A DNA stretch of 64,000 nucleotides from Chrysomallon squamiferum (lineage: Eukaryota > Mollusca > Gastropoda > Neomphalida > Peltospiridae): NCBI GenBank assembly GCA_012295275.1, contig CM022674.1, positions 10,926,675 through 10,990,674 of the forward strand. Direction: 5' to 3'. The notes below the pieces were generated by a model. The model saw only the letters and a program-made list of their open reading frames with translations. It did no database searches and was not told the DNA's origin. Positions 21,537-33,932 of this stretch are shown in pieces. The position numbers and the translations under genes are program-made. Positions within the stretch are counted from its first letter, which is position 1; each line of letters begins with the position of its first letter.

Positions 21537-21662
21537 TTGATAATCATCTTAATTGTTATTATTGTCATTATTATTACTATCATCATTATAATTATTTCAT
21601 TTGTTGTTATGATTATTATTATTTATATCATCATTATAATTGTGATTATCATCATCATCATC

Positions 21663-21703
<41 letters not shown>

Positions 21704-21930
21704 TACCATTATTATTTTTTTTTTTTTTTTTATTATTATTATTGTTATTACTGTTATTATTATTATTGTTATTACTGTTGTTATTATTATTACTATTACT
21801 AGTGTTTTTATTATTATTATTACTGTTACTATTATTATTATCATTATTGTTACTATTATTATTATTGTTGTTGTTATTATTGTTATTATTATTATTGTTT
21901 TTGTTGTTGTTATTATTGTTGTTATTATTA

Positions 21931-21965
<35 letters not shown>

Positions 21966-21968
21966 GTT
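21537..21968. repeat. ATT/ATC/TTG trinucleotide DNA
   Basis: More than 400 bp of irregular triplets that end 8 bp before the exon 32 acceptor. Open frames here are repeat products. Confidence 0.92.
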
Positions 21969-21975
21969 ATAACAG

Positions 21976-22197
21976 AGTGTAAGTATTCAAGCCTGGTGAA
22001 GTTGCCAGATTTGAGTAAACTTCCTGTCAACTGCCACATCAGTGACAAATGTCTCGCCATTGACTGCTGCATGTCTGTCGACTTCCTCAGTGACATGAGC
22101 ATCAACACCTACTTCAACATCGACCTCTGTGAATACATCATTGAAGGCCACATTGAAACTTTCAGTTTTCAGCTGGACATCTTGAGTTATGATTGGG
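21976..22197 (+). CDS. Exon 32: unit U5, exon A
   Basis: Phase 1 to phase 1. ECKYSSLVKLPDLSKLPVNC, HISDKCLAIDCC and IDLCEYI give c1-c6. Ends YDWG before gtacgt. Intron 22198-22748 is AT-rich with nothing recognised. Confidence 0.88.
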
Positions 22198-22748
22198 GTA
22201 CGTGTTTAAACAGAAATATTCTATTTTCTCTTTAGATTTGAAAATACCAGTCTATTAAAATAATTATATAAAGACAAATAGATGAAAAGAAATAGAACCT
22301 ATGAACTCTATGAATTATAATTAATTAAAACTAGTTTTATTTTAGTTGTAACAAATTAATCTTAGACTATTTTATTTATAATAAAAATAATGACAGACAT
22401 AATTTTAAAAAATCCAAATTGAATTAAGAAATGTTTTGATTATAACCAATAAAAATGGCATGTATTTTGTCACATTTAAAAATAATTTAAAAAATAAATA
22501 AAGAAGTAAAATTTAAAAAAATCTTTCAATATCAGCATTTTATATGTGTGTGTGTGTGTCTGTGTGATATCATATTTTGTTTTGATAATATGAATTACCA
22601 TTATTATCATCAGCATCAACATCTTTCTTCATATTCATCATCATTATGATATTAAGTAAATAATAAATATTTGTTGAATTATCTTGCCTTTAATTAAACA
22701 TTGAGTGTTAATGATTTATTACTAAATATGTTGTTTTCTCTTTACTAG

Positions 22749-22797
22749 GTTCAGAAAACGAAATCACTATGGACAACCTTCCTTTTATCAAGATAAA
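22749..22797 (+). CDS. Exon 33: unit U5, exon B1 (49 bp)
   Basis: Phase 1 in, phase 2 out: GSENEITMDNLPFIKI and a split Lys. Two codons longer than the common 43-bp form. Intron 22798-23309 is AT-rich with nothing recognised. Confidence 0.82.
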
Positions 22798-23309
22798 GTG
22801 AGTTTACTTTGGATGTTGTATTGATAATAATCTTCAGGTACAAGTGTTATTTAGCATCAGTACTGAGTAAACAAGGTGGTTTATGAACAAATATGTCTAT
22901 GAATTTAAGCAAAAAACTAAATTACTGTCCTTAACAATAATTAGAGCAAATTTATCATAACTGTGTAACATCTTACACAAACCTGTATAAACTTTATCAG
23001 AAAGTTAATAATAATCTTCACATGCAAGTATTTATTTAATATCAGCATTGAAGAAATAAATTTATTTATAAACAAGAATATGCATGCTTACGTTCAATTT
23101 GAGCTAGAACTACAGCAAGATGAAATATTTTGGGCAAAAGCAAATAGAATCAAAAGAACACATAAGATAATTTTGCATAATCAGTAACACATGTTATAGA
23201 TATAATTAAGACGTGATAAAGTTGTACCAAACTGTAACTAATAACTAATAACTCAGTTTTGATCAGTCTGTCACCTATGTAAAAATGTATTTTTGAATGA
23301 TTAATACAG

Positions 23310-23470
23310 GTTCAAGATAGACAGACTGAAGGCACAGGAGATGTTTGTCATCGACCTGTCTGTACACATCTGTTTTGGTGGCGCCACCTGTCAGCTGGAT
23401 CTGGTTCTGTTTCACAACTCTCAGGTTCCGATGCCAGGATGTAACATGGAGCAGGGATTCCAGATTCCCA
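23310..23470 (+). CDS. Exon 34: unit U5, exon B2
   Basis: Phase 2 in, phase 1 out. FKIDRLKAQEMFVIDLSVHI, CFGGATC (c7, c8) and MPGCNMEQ (c9). The donor gtaagtgtcc begins a 38-bp tandem array that repeats the donor-like gtaagtgt about twenty times (to 24345). Confidence 0.88.
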
Positions 23471-24345
23471 GTAAGTGTCCAGTCACTCAGAGCTTGCCCA
23501 GTCAGTGGCTGCTGGTTGATTGTGTAAGTGTCCAGTGCTCAGTGCTAATTGGTTTTGTGAGTGTCCAGTGTCAACTTGTTGATTTGTCAAGTGTGCTCAG
23601 TGGCTGCTGGTTGATTATGTAAGTGTCCAGTCACTCAGTGCTTGCTGGTTGATTGTGTAAGTGTCCAGTCACTCAGTGCTTGCTGGTTGATTTTGTAAGT
23701 GTCCAGTCACTCAATGCTTGCTGGTTGATTGTGTAAGTGTCCAGTCACTCAGTGCTTGCTGGTTGATATTGTGTAAGTGTTCAGTCATTCAGTGGTTGCT
23801 GGTTGATTATGTAAGTGTCCAGTCATTCAGTGGTTGCTGGTTGATTTGTGTAAGTGTCCAGTCACTCAGTGCTTGCTGGTTGATTTGTGTAAGTGTCCAG
23901 TCACTCAGTGCTTGCTGGTTGATTTGTGTAAGTGTCCAGTCACTCAGTGCTTGCTGGTTGATTTGTGTGGTTGATATGTGTCAGTGTCCAGATTGTTCAG
24001 TTCATTCAGTGGTTGCTGGTTGATTTGTGTAAGTGTTCAGTCACTCAATGCTTGCTTGTTGATTATGTAAGTGTCCAGTCATTCAGTGCTTGCTGGTTGA
24101 TTGTGTAAGTGTCCAGTGTCCTGGTTGATTTGTGTAAATGTCCAACTCAGTGCTTGCTGGTTGATTTATGTAAATGTTCAGTCACTCAGTGCTTGCTGGT
24201 TGATTTTGTCACTCAGCTTGTTCAGTCACTCAGTGCTTGCTTGTTGAGTGGTTGCTGGTTGATTTTTGTAAGTGTTCAGTCACTCAGTGCTTGCTTGTTG
24301 ATTATGTAAGTGTCCAGTCATTCAGTGCTTGCTGGTTGATTTTGT
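23471..24345 (+). repeat. 38-bp donor-side tandem array, about 20 copies
   Basis: Unit gtaagtgtccagtcactcag plus tgcttgctggttgattgt begins exactly at the exon 34 donor, so each copy offers a good gtaagt. Confidence 0.93.
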
Positions 24346-24822
24346 TAATATGGTTGCTTGGACAGTTGGTTGAAATGGCTGACTTGGTTGATATAGTTGT
24401 GTGTTTGGTTGGTAATTAGTTTTGTCAACTGGTTGGTTATTGTTTTAATTTTGTAAATACCTGTTTATTTATTTATTTATCAATAATTTACTTATTATTG
24501 TTAATAATATATTCTTTTTTCATATTTATATATTTATGTAGTTATTATTAATTTATCTATTTACAAACTATCACTAACGGTCATTTTAATTTGACTTGAT
24601 TCATTAATTTTTCTATAATCTTTAAAAGATTGTGATAGACTTTATTAAATACTTTAAAAAATATTTTCTCTGCTTCACAAGTATTCTAAAATTTTTTACT
24701 TAAAAATAAATAATTTGTTTTTCATTACAGTGAACATTAGATTTGTTTTTATACAAATTTTGTGAAAACAGTTAAGAAATAAATTTTCTTTTCACACTGG
24801 AGTTGTTTATTTGTTGTTTCAG

Positions 24823-24984
24823 ATTTCGACTGGCATCAGCTGTTGGAGAAGATGGGTGGGGAAATCACGGCTCAGGTTTCTGCGACGTTGATGAAGCAGC
24901 TTGACATCGCCAGGTTTCTGCAGAAAGATAAATGTCAGCACTACCGGGACCCTTACAAGAATGCTGTCGCAGGATGGGACAATG
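24823..24984 (+). CDS. Exon 35: unit U5, exon C with GC donor
   Basis: Phase 1 to phase 1. FDWHQLLEKMGGEITAQVSA, then KDKCQHYRD (c10) and AGWDNG. The natural end, by comparison with the GWKNG ends of other units, is followed by gcgagt rather than gt: a probable GC-AG intron. Alternative: read through seven more codons to a GT donor at 25006 in the same phase. Intron 24985-25562 has TTG/ATT trinucleotide DNA near 25360-25500. Confidence 0.82.
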
Positions 24985-25562
24985 GCGAGTTTTCACACTA
25001 CATTAGTATTTATCATAAGTCTTGCTGTGTTCTTCTGTCCATGGGAAGGTGGAGAAGAATATTTTCTTGATGCTAATTGTTATAATCAGGTTGTGAAGGC
25101 AATGTTTTCTCTTTCATAAGAGAACTTAAAAAAATCTGTTGATACTATCAGATGTTATAAAGCACATTATAAAAAGCAAATACTTTGTTAAATAAATAAA
25201 TAAATAAATGAATAAATGTAACATTTTATTAGTAACATTTCTATCTTAATAACTGTTAAAAAACAATCTAAAATTTACATATACACTGTTTTAATTAGAA
25301 GTAGTTGCGTATTTATGTTTGTTTATTTGTTAGTTTTTTATTTATTCTCCTTCCACTTGTTGTTGCTGCTGTTGTTGTTATTATTATTATTAATACTGTT
25401 GTTAATGTTATTGTTAATGTTATTGTTGTTGCAATTGTTGTTATTATATTGTTATTATTATTATTGTTGTTGTTGTTGTTGTTGTTCTTATTGTTATAAA
25501 CTTTTAGTTTTTAAACTGCTTCAGCTATTTCTGTTTGTAACAACTGTAATGTTTTTTTACAG

Positions 25563-25775
25563 AATGTTCTCAACAGATAACTCTGCCACCCATCCAGAAT
25601 GAGCGACTACGTTGCCACGTCACTGACTACTGCACTGGCATTCAGTGCTGTCTTGAGGTAGCTGAAGTTGGCTGGAACTTTGAAGCGTACATTCTGCTGG
25701 ACAGCTGCAACTTCTACATGAGTGTTGGGATTGAGCGACTGAACTTCACACAAACTCTGTTTGACTACAAGTGGG
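25563..25775 (+). CDS. Exon 36: unit U6, exon A
   Basis: Phase 1 to phase 1. ECSQQITLPPIQNERLRCHV, DYCTGIQCC and LLDSCNFYM give c1-c6. Ends DYKWG before gtaaga. Intron 25776-26431 is AT-rich with an ATT/TTG tract (26200-26350). Confidence 0.9.
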
Positions 25776-26317
25776 GTAAGAGACAATATTATGTTGTTTG
25801 TGAACCAGAGATTGAGTGGGTCGAAAATGTCTATCAGGAAAACGTGACAAATGGATCAGTCAGATTGGCCTTTGTCTTGAATCTGTTAGTTCAGATTTGT
25901 ATGACATGTTCTACTGAATAAATTAGTGAAATTACATTTTGTACTTGGCCAGATTTTATTTACTAACTTTGTTCATCCAGTCCAATCATATGGGCTAAAA
26001 AAAAAAAAAAAAAAATCTAAAAGGCAAATCTATTGTGGTTTTTGTAATAGATGAGCTTTAAAAAAATTTTTTTTTTAAAGTTTATGAAATCTTATAAACA
26101 GAAATGTCTAATCCTCTGGAATGTGGTTTTTTGAAATAACTGATGGCAAAGTTATTAGACTATATTAAAATATGAAATAATAGTTGTTCATGTGTATCCT
26201 TCATTATTATTATTATTGTTGTTGTTGTTATTATTATTATTATTGTTATGATGATTTTTATTGTTGCTTTGCTATTGTTATTATGATGATTATTGTTATT
26301 GTCGTTGTTATTATTAC

Positions 26318-26350
<33 letters not shown>

Positions 26351-26431
26351 TGTACTATTGTTAATATTAATATATTACCACTATCACTCACAATGTTATT
26401 GCTTATTTAAAAATATTTTTAAATGTTTCAG

Positions 26432-26474
26432 GGCAAAAGGAAAAGATGGATATTGGAGGCATATTTAAAATAGA
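26432..26474 (+). CDS. Exon 37: unit U6, exon B1 (43 bp)
   Basis: Microexon GQKEKMDIGGIFKI with a split Glu, phase 1 in, phase 2 out, donor gtaagt. The next intron is short (186 bp). Confidence 0.85.
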
Positions 26475-26660
26475 GTAAGTAAAAATAGTTATGTATGGTT
26501 TTTTACTTTTTTCAATATCCGACAGTAATAACTGATGTTAGATATTAAGGATATCTATCTATATATATATCTGTCATGTTTTAAAAATAAATATATATGT
26601 ATATTTATTTATTTATATGTGTTTTTTTGTTTTTAATAAACATATGTCTTTTTTTAAAAG

Positions 26661-26824
26661 ATACAGCATTGTTGATCTGAAGGGCAGTAAAAGATTTGTG
26701 GTCAACTTGAATCTCAGTGTTTGTCTCGTACAAGGACAGCCGTGTCTGTGGACAATTCCGGTGTTCAAGGACCTCATGTTACCTAAACCTCTCTGTGACT
26801 GGCAGGCAACTGCGAATCTGAAAG
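26661..26824 (+). CDS. Exon 38: unit U6, exon B2
   Basis: Phase 2 in, phase 1 out. YSIVDLKGSKRFVVNLNLSV, CLVQGQPC and KPLCDW give c7-c9; this is close to the consensus of the module. Intron 26825-27420 is AT-rich with nothing recognised. Confidence 0.9.
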
Positions 26825-27420
26825 GTATTTACACACCTGACACAGAACTCTTACTATAGTCAGTTCAGAATTGTTTACTAGTAATATAATAATAAAAAAT
26901 TTCTTAATAAAGTAGATATATCTAGTTGTTTACAGATAAAACACACCAGCCAGTTAGACAGAGTGCTGAGTTTCTAATTTCCCTGGTTTACAGTTAATTT
27001 AAAAATGACTGGAGTCCACACATTAAGAAAAGGTGTTTTCTTTTACCTGTATAATACAGACAGACAGATATAACTTGCAGTGATGATAATGTTTTTTTAC
27101 TGAAGTACTCAGAAAATGAAGGAAAACTGTGCGGATCATTTTAATTAATTTTAGAAAATATAATAAATTTTGAATTACACAAGTTTTGCTTAAATGAAAT
27201 TCTTTGGTGACCAGATAAAAATTTGAACTAATAGTTTTGTATCTGATCCTATAATTTGTCACGTTAGGTTTACTCATAAATAAACAGTTTTACCTTTCTC
27301 TTTACTCTTTGGTAACTGGACAAAAAAAGAAGTTTTTTTCCTCTTTGTTTTAGATAATTTGTGTTGTGAGAGATCATGTTGGTGTTGCAATTTACAATAA
27401 TCATTGTTTTACTTTTTCAG

Positions 27421-27570
27421 ACGTATCACTGAAGTCTGCCCTGGAAGACCAGCTGACGTCGCTAGGGAACCTGACGTCAAGTCTGCTGCTGGACAAACTG
27501 GGCATTGCTCAGTTCATGAAACAGCCTCACTGCAGCATCACCGGCCGTGGAGACAATGGATGGGTCTCAT
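27421..27570 (+). CDS. Exon 39: unit U6, exon C
   Basis: Phase 1 to phase 1, 150 bp. DVSLKSALEDQLTSLGNLTS, helix LLLDKLGIAQFMK, QPHC (c10), then a shortened tail ending NGWVS. The short following intron has TTTC, TCTA and (AC)n tracts. Confidence 0.85.
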
Positions 27571-27734
27571 GTAACACTTTTAAATTTGTCTCTCTCTCAG
27601 CTTTTTTCTCTCTTTCTTTCTTTCTTCTCTTCTTTCTGACACTTTTCTCTCTCTCTTTCTCTCAGAACTGATTAAAATTAACAGAAACATTATATCTGTC
27701 TTTCTCTCTATCTATCTAAATATCTATCTTTATC

Positions 27735-27779
<45 letters not shown>

Positions 27780-27877
27780 ATAGAAAATCCAAAATAAATA
27801 AATAAATAATTTTATTCTAGTTATAGTTTCTTTTATTGCTCATGATTATTAGCTTCCACACATTTATTTTTTCCCAG

Positions 27878-28087
27878 CATGCCCAGTGGCTCTGTCTCTT
27901 CCTGTTTTGCCAGACAGTATGGCTTGTAAGATACCCACTCACTGCACAGCGTTTGACTGCTGTGTGCAGATTCCGTTCATCCAGAAATCCGTCAACTTCA
28001 AAATGGACCTGAACATGTGTGACTACTCTCTCACAGTTTCCATCGAAAACATTGAAATTAAAAAAATGATTTTTAAATACAAATGGG
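27878..28087 (+). CDS. Exon 40: unit U7, exon A
   Basis: Phase 1 to phase 1, 210 bp. SCPVALSLPVLPDSMACKIP, THCTAFDCC and LNMCDYSL give c1-c6; ends YKWG before gttagt. The intron (28088-28465) repeats AAATACAAATGGGTTAG-like pieces of the exon end near 28300-28325. Confidence 0.9.
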
Positions 28088-28465
28088 GTTAGTATTTAGA
28101 TATTAAATTAAAAATACAGTTTTTAACTTGAACTGGTTTGAGTATTGAAATATTAAATACAAAAAGATTATTTTTAAAATACTAATTCTGTTATTATCTT
28201 AACATTAAATTAAAAGGATTTTTTAAAAGCAAAAAGTTAATATTTTGAAATTAAATTTAAAATGATTATGGAATAAGTATTTAAATATTAAACAATGATT
28301 ATTTTTAAATACAGATGGGTTAGTATTTAAACATAAAATTAAAAATAACAGTTTTGGAAAATACAAATGCTGCATTTTTTATATGAAATTAAGAAATGTG
28401 ATATAGTAAGATAGTTGTAAAAATCTGTTTTAATTATTAAATCATTTACTTATTTACATTTTCAG

Positions 28466-28508
28466 GGAACCTTTATAGTTTCAATCTAAAGGGAAGTTTA
28501 TTTATTGA
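28466..28508 (+). CDS. Exon 41: unit U7, exon B1 (43 bp)
   Basis: Microexon GNLYSFNLKGSLFI with a split Glu, phase 1 in, phase 2 out, donor gtaagt. Intron 28509-29017 is AT-rich with a TTTA/TTTG tract that serves as polypyrimidine run. Confidence 0.85.
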
Positions 28509-29017
28509 GTAAGTAAATATCTACAAATATATATATATATATATATACTGAATTGATAAATTATAAAATTGATGCCAATATATTTGAATGTAAAATATTA
28601 CTTGTTACAAGATTTTTTATTGTTGTTTTGGTTAGTCTAATTTATTATAATTATTTATGTTATGTTTTTATTCTTACATATCCACATGGTATATGTTATA
28701 TTATGTTACATACAATTTATGTTCTTTATACTGTATGATATCATATTATGTTTGTTATTGCACATCATATTTTTCTTTTTTTCATTATTTTTTAATGTTT
28801 TTTTAATTTTGTTTTTCAGTGTATTTACTTATTTATTTATTTATTCAATTTTTCATTTGTTATTTTTTTACTTTATTTAATTTATTTTATTTTATCTTAT
28901 TTTATCTTATTTATTTATCATGTATTTATTTATTTATTTAATTTATTTTAATTTATTTTATTTATTTGTTTATTTGTTTGTTTATTTGTTTGTTTATTTG
29001 TTTGTTTGTTTGTTTAG

Positions 29018-29181
29018 CTATGTGATTGACAGGCTGGAGAGTGAGGAGAAGTTTGTTATCAGTGTAAACATCAGCGTCTGCCTGGACCCGACTTCAAAGT
29101 GTGTCGTCTCTCTACCCGTTCTCAACAGCGTCCTCTTTCCAGAACTTCTCTGTGACTGGGACAGCACAGTGTCACTTAAAG
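29018..29181 (+). CDS. Exon 42: unit U7, exon B2
   Basis: Phase 2 in, phase 1 out. YVIDRLESEEKFVISVNISV, CLDPTSKC and ELLCDW give c7-c9. The last about 20 bases with the donor are repeated 27 more times in the next intron (61-bp array). Confidence 0.9.
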
Positions 29182-30895
29182 GTTTCATCAGACATTTATT
29201 AACTTAAACTACACCTGAAACATTTTAATACTTAAAACAGACAGCACAGTGTCACTTAAAGGTTTTAAAATACGTCTCAAATGTTTTAATCATTACAACA
29301 GACAGCACAGTGTCACTGAAAGGTTTTAAAATACATCTCACACGTTTTAATCATTACAATAGACAGCACAGTGTCACTGAAAGGTTTTAAAATACGTCTC
29401 AAATGTTTTAATCATTACAATAGACAGCACAGTGTCACTTAAAGGTTTTAAAATACGTCTCAAATGTTTTAATCATTACAATAGACAGCACAGTGTCACT
29501 GAAAGATTTTAAAATACATCTCACACGTTTTAATCATTACAACAGACAGCACAGTGTCACTGAAAGGTTGTAAAATACATCTCACACGTTTTAATCATTA
29601 CAACAGACAGCATAGTGTCACTGAAAGGTTGTAAAATACATCTCACACGTTTTAATCATTACAACAGACAGCACAGTGTCACTTAAAGGTTTTAAAATAC
29701 ATCTCACACGTTTTAATCATTACAATAGACAGCACAGTGTCACTGAAAGGTTGTAAAATACATCTCACACGTTTTAATCATTACAACAGACAGCACAGTG
29801 TCACTGAAAGGTTTTAAAATACATCTCACATGTTTTAATCATTACAATAGACAGCACAGTGTCACTTAAAGGTTTTAAAATACGTCTCAAATGTTTTAAT
29901 CATTACAATAGACAGCACAGTGTCACTGAAAGGTTGTAAAATACATCTCACACGTTTTAATCATTACAACAGACAGCACAGTGTCACTTAAAGGTTTTAA
30001 AATACATCTCACACGTTTTAATCATTACAATAGACAGCACAGTGTCACTGAAAGGTTGTAAAATACATCTCACATGTTTTAATCATTACAACAGACAGCA
30101 CAGTGTCACTGAAAGATTTTAAAATACATCTCACATGTTTTAATCATTACAACAGACAGCACAGTGTCACTGAAAGATTTTAAAATACATCTCACATGTT
30201 TTAATCATTACAACAGACAGCACAGTGTCACTGAAAGGTTGTAAAATACATCTCACATGTTTTAATCATTACAACAGACAGCACAGTGTCACTGAAAGAT
30301 TTTAAAATACATCTCACATGTTTTAATCATTACAACAGACAGCACAGTGTCACTGAAAGGTTGTAAAATACATCTCACATATTTTAATCATTACAACAGA
30401 CAGCACAGTGTCACTGAAAGGTTTTAAAATACCTCTCACATGTTTTAATCATTACAATAGACAGCACAGTGTCACTTAAAGGTTTTAAAATATGTCTCAA
30501 ATGTTTTAATCATTACAACAGACAGCACAGTGTCACTGAAAGATTTTAAAATACATCTCACACGTTTTAATCATTACAACAGACAGCACAGTGTCACTGA
30601 AAGGTTGTAAAATACATCTCACACGTTTTAATCATTACAACAGACAGCACAGTGTCACTTAAAGGTTTTAAAATACATCTCACATGTTTTAATCATTACA
30701 ATAGACAGCACAGTGTCACTGAAAGGTTTTAAAATACGTCTCGAACATTTTAATACATACAACAGACAGCACAGTGTCACTTAAAGGTTTTAAAATACGT
30801 CTCAAACATTTTAATACTTACAACAGACAGCATAGTGTCACTTAAAGGCTTTAAAATATGTCTCACACGTTTTAATCATTACAACAGACAGTTGT
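29182..30895 (+). repeat. 61-bp donor-side tandem array, 27 intronic copies
   Basis: Copies follow at a strict 61-bp spacing from 29241 to 30827. Each repeats gacagcacagtgtcacttaa with ag/gtttt, the end of exon 42 and its donor, then aaaatacatctcacacgttt and on. Variants (ttaaag/tgaaag, gttttaa/gttgtaa) allow sub-families to be traced. Confidence 0.96.
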
Positions 30896-31205
30896 TAAAG
30901 TACATACATTTTGAAGTGTTTAGCTGTTGTTTTATATGTTTAACCATTCAAAGTTTTTCCAATCTCTCTCACTCTATCTCTGTTTTCTCTCTTTCTCTCT
31001 CTTTGTTTTTCTCTCTCTCTTACACACACACACACACATACAACTCTGATATCAGTAGAAAACAATGAATAAAATTAATCAAATTTCAAGATTTTTATGT
31101 GTTGCAGTGTCTATTAATTTTCACATTATACAGCTAACACTGAAAGTGTTTTTTCAAAAAATAACATGACCTTTATAAATATAAACAAATTTAAATACAT
31201 TGTAG

Positions 31206-31379
31206 GTTTCTCGTTAAGCTCTTTCATGTCAGAAATGAAGCAGTCGGCAGGTGAGAAGTTTTCAGAACTCGTCAAAGCTAAATTTGCTGAAACTCTGGAC
31301 ATTGCGTCTTACCTGAAAAAACCTCAGTGTCAAACTGGAGTTGACATTTACAAACCAAACAGTGGACAGTGGAACAAAG
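31206..31379 (+). CDS. Exon 43: unit U7, exon C
   Basis: Phase 1 to phase 1, 174 bp. FSLSSFMSEMKQSAGEKFSE, helix to LDIASYLKKPQC (c10), then YKPNSGQWNKG. Donor gtgagg. Intron 31380-32106 has an (AT)n run (31440-31492) and AT-rich DNA. Confidence 0.88.
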
Positions 31380-31435
31380 GTGAGGAGAGGGAGACTTGGG
31401 GATTCAGTTTAAATAAAAGAAAGTAAATAAAAAAT

Positions 31436-31439
<4 letters not shown>

Positions 31440-31492
<53 letters not shown>
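31440..31492. repeat. (AT)n microsatellite
   Basis: About 26 AT units in the intron after exon 43. Confidence 0.95.
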
Positions 31493-31494
<2 letters not shown>

Positions 31495-32106
31495 TATATA
31501 TTTATTTATTTATTTATTTATTTTTATTTTTATTTTTATTTTTATATATTACATTATTATTAGTGTTCTTATTTATATTTTAATTGTTATTTGTTTTATT
31601 GCTGGGGTTTTTCATTGTGTTCTGTGTCATTATTATAAGCAACATTTATAATTATTTATTTATAAAATAGGGACAAATCCCCTTCATCAGTATACCCATT
31701 CTAAATGTGTTTTTTTTAAATTAAGTATATATATATATATTTAGATTATTATATATTTATATATTTTTAGATTTTTTTAATTAAATTTTTTTGTAATTTT
31801 AATCGAAATATCTCTATCCTTCTTTCAAAGAATATTTTAAACTTTTCTATTTCCAGATTTTTGTATAGGAGGCTATGAATTTTTTTTTTATATAAAAAAA
31901 AGAAAGAAATTATGACTGGATAATATATCAAAATAAACCTATCCTTCCTTTATGTAAAATATTTTAAATTTTTAAATTTTCCAGTTTTGAATAGTACACT
32001 TTGAATCTTTCTAAATTTTAAAGAAAAAATTATGAGTTGATAATCAAACAAAATATTTGTTTTTTCCTTCCGTTAATAAAACATTTAAAACTGTCTCGTT
32101 TTTCAG

Positions 32107-32316
32107 CTTGTCCTTTAGACATGACTCTGCTGAAACTTCCCTCGTCTGTGGTTTGTCACATCCCCAACTACTGCACTGGCATAGACTGCTGCATTGAAGC
32201 TGATGTTGTTGGGATGTCGTTCAATGTACGTGTTTTACTTGATGCCTGTGACTTCAGTCTTGAAGTCGGGATTGAAGCTCTGCAGTACAAGAAAAGTTTC
32301 TCCAACTATAAATGGG
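32107..32316 (+). CDS. Exon 44: unit U8, exon A
   Basis: Phase 1 to phase 1, 210 bp. ACPLDMTLLKLPSSVVCHIP, NYCTGIDCC and LLDACDFSL give c1-c6, a textbook copy of the module; ends YKWG before gtgagt. The intron (32317-32807) holds (CT)n and (GT)n tracts at 32365-32435. Confidence 0.9.
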
Positions 32317-32354
32317 GTGAGTTTTCTCTTTATTCTTCATCTGTACATATGATG

Positions 32355-32432
<78 letters not shown>

Positions 32433-32807
32433 TGTGTTTATAAAATACAGGTGAATTAATTTCCTTTCATCATTAGCAAATATGTATTATCAGTGGTGTG
32501 AGCTGTTATTTACTCACTATACATGATATCTATAACTGGAGTGAGTAACTGTTTACTCACTAAGTCATTTGATATCTATAAATGGAGGGAGTAAACTACT
32601 GACAGATACATTATTATTATAAAATTAAAGATTTTGATAGTCCAGAAATATTATTTTAACATTCCTGTGAGAGATATTTTTCATAAAAATGGCTTTATTT
32701 GTATATTAATTTGTTTTTTTTTTTTGTATTAATAAGATGTTTGTGCTTTGTTTTATTAATTAAATTAATTGGTTATTAAAGTTGTTTTTATTTATTTATA
32801 TTTGCAG

Positions 32808-32850
32808 GTCAGTGGGAGACATTTAATCTTAGAGGAGTAGTAAATATTGA
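32808..32850 (+). CDS. Exon 45: unit U8, exon B1 (43 bp)
   Basis: Microexon GQWETFNLRGVVNI with a split Glu, phase 1 in, phase 2 out, donor gtaagt. Intron 32851-33251 has ATT/ATC/TTG trinucleotide DNA. Confidence 0.85.
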
Positions 32851-33251
32851 GTAAGTGTGAAACATTTTTAAAATCAAATAGCAAAATAATTTTTATTTGG
32901 AATGTTTAATATATAATTATTAGTAAAAGTAGTAATTTTCTGAAAATATATTTGCACTCTAAATTATATTGATGTTGTTGCTGTTGTTGATGTTGTTGTT
33001 GTTATTATTATATTAACATCATCATCATAAGAGGCTTTATTATTGTTATTGTTTTTAATGTTATTTATGATTATTGTTATTATCATTTGTTTATTTTGTT
33101 GTTGTTCTTATCACCATCATCATCATCATTGCTGTCATCATCTTCATTAATCTTATTTATTATTATTGGTTTATACAATAATATGTTTATGTTGTTGTTG
33201 TTGTTATAACAAAATGAATCTCTGTGCTATGGTTCATGTTTGTTTTTACAG

Positions 33252-33409
33252 GTATAAAATAGAAAATCTGGTTCAGTCTAGGAAGTTTGTCGTCAGTTTA
33301 AACCTAAAGCTCTGCTTTGACTTACAATGTCTACCCAACATTTCCATCCTCACTGACGTCGCATTTCCAAAACCTTTCTGTAACTGGGATGAGAACCTGA
33401 CACTGCAGC
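33252..33409 (+). CDS. Exon 46: unit U8, exon B2
   Basis: Phase 2 in, phase 1 out. YKIENLVQSRKFVVSLNLKL, CFDLQC and KPFCNW give c7-c9. Donor gtgggt. Intron 33410-33932 carries about 125 bp of (AC)n with CACT interruptions (33465-33592). Confidence 0.88.
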
Positions 33410-33457
33410 GTGGGTTTTAATTTATCTACTCTCAGTCATATCTCATTCTTTTCTCTT

Positions 33458-33464
<7 letters not shown>

Positions 33465-33508
<44 letters not shown>

Positions 33509-33545
33509 ACTCACTCACTCACTCACACACACACTCATGCACACA

Positions 33546-33592
<47 letters not shown>
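33465..33592. repeat. (AC)n microsatellite
   Basis: AC run with CACT and CACACCC interruptions. Confidence 0.95.
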
Positions 33593-33595
<3 letters not shown>

Positions 33596-33932
33596 AGTAT
33601 TTTTGTCTCTTACCCATATGTTTGATTTTTGTTCCAGTGGATGATGTTTAACACAGTTTTTTGTGTCTGTTTTTGTAGCTGCTATATTGTTCATGTTGAC
33701 AGTTAAAAGTAATTTTCTTTGGTTACAGATGAAACTGTTTTCAGATTTATGTATCTTATCAAAATCTATCACTCTATCATTTCTTATTTCTTCTGAATTA
33801 TATTCTTCTATTTCTGAGCTCTTCCTTTTTGAAGCCATGAAGCTCTTGAAAATCTTTCAAAATGTTTTAAAAAGAGATAAAGAATATCTCTGCAATGTAA
33901 AGTATTTTTAATAAATTGTAAATTCTTTACAG

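Noticed and set aside
21537-22235. Open frame of about 230 residues, mostly Ile/Val
   Set aside because: Most of it is ATT/ATC triplet DNA; only the part from 21976 is exon 32.
29182-30895. Regular repeats that could suggest a CRISPR array
   Set aside because: The 61-bp units are tandem throughout, with no unique spacers, in a eukaryotic intron, and the unit derives from the neighbouring exon.
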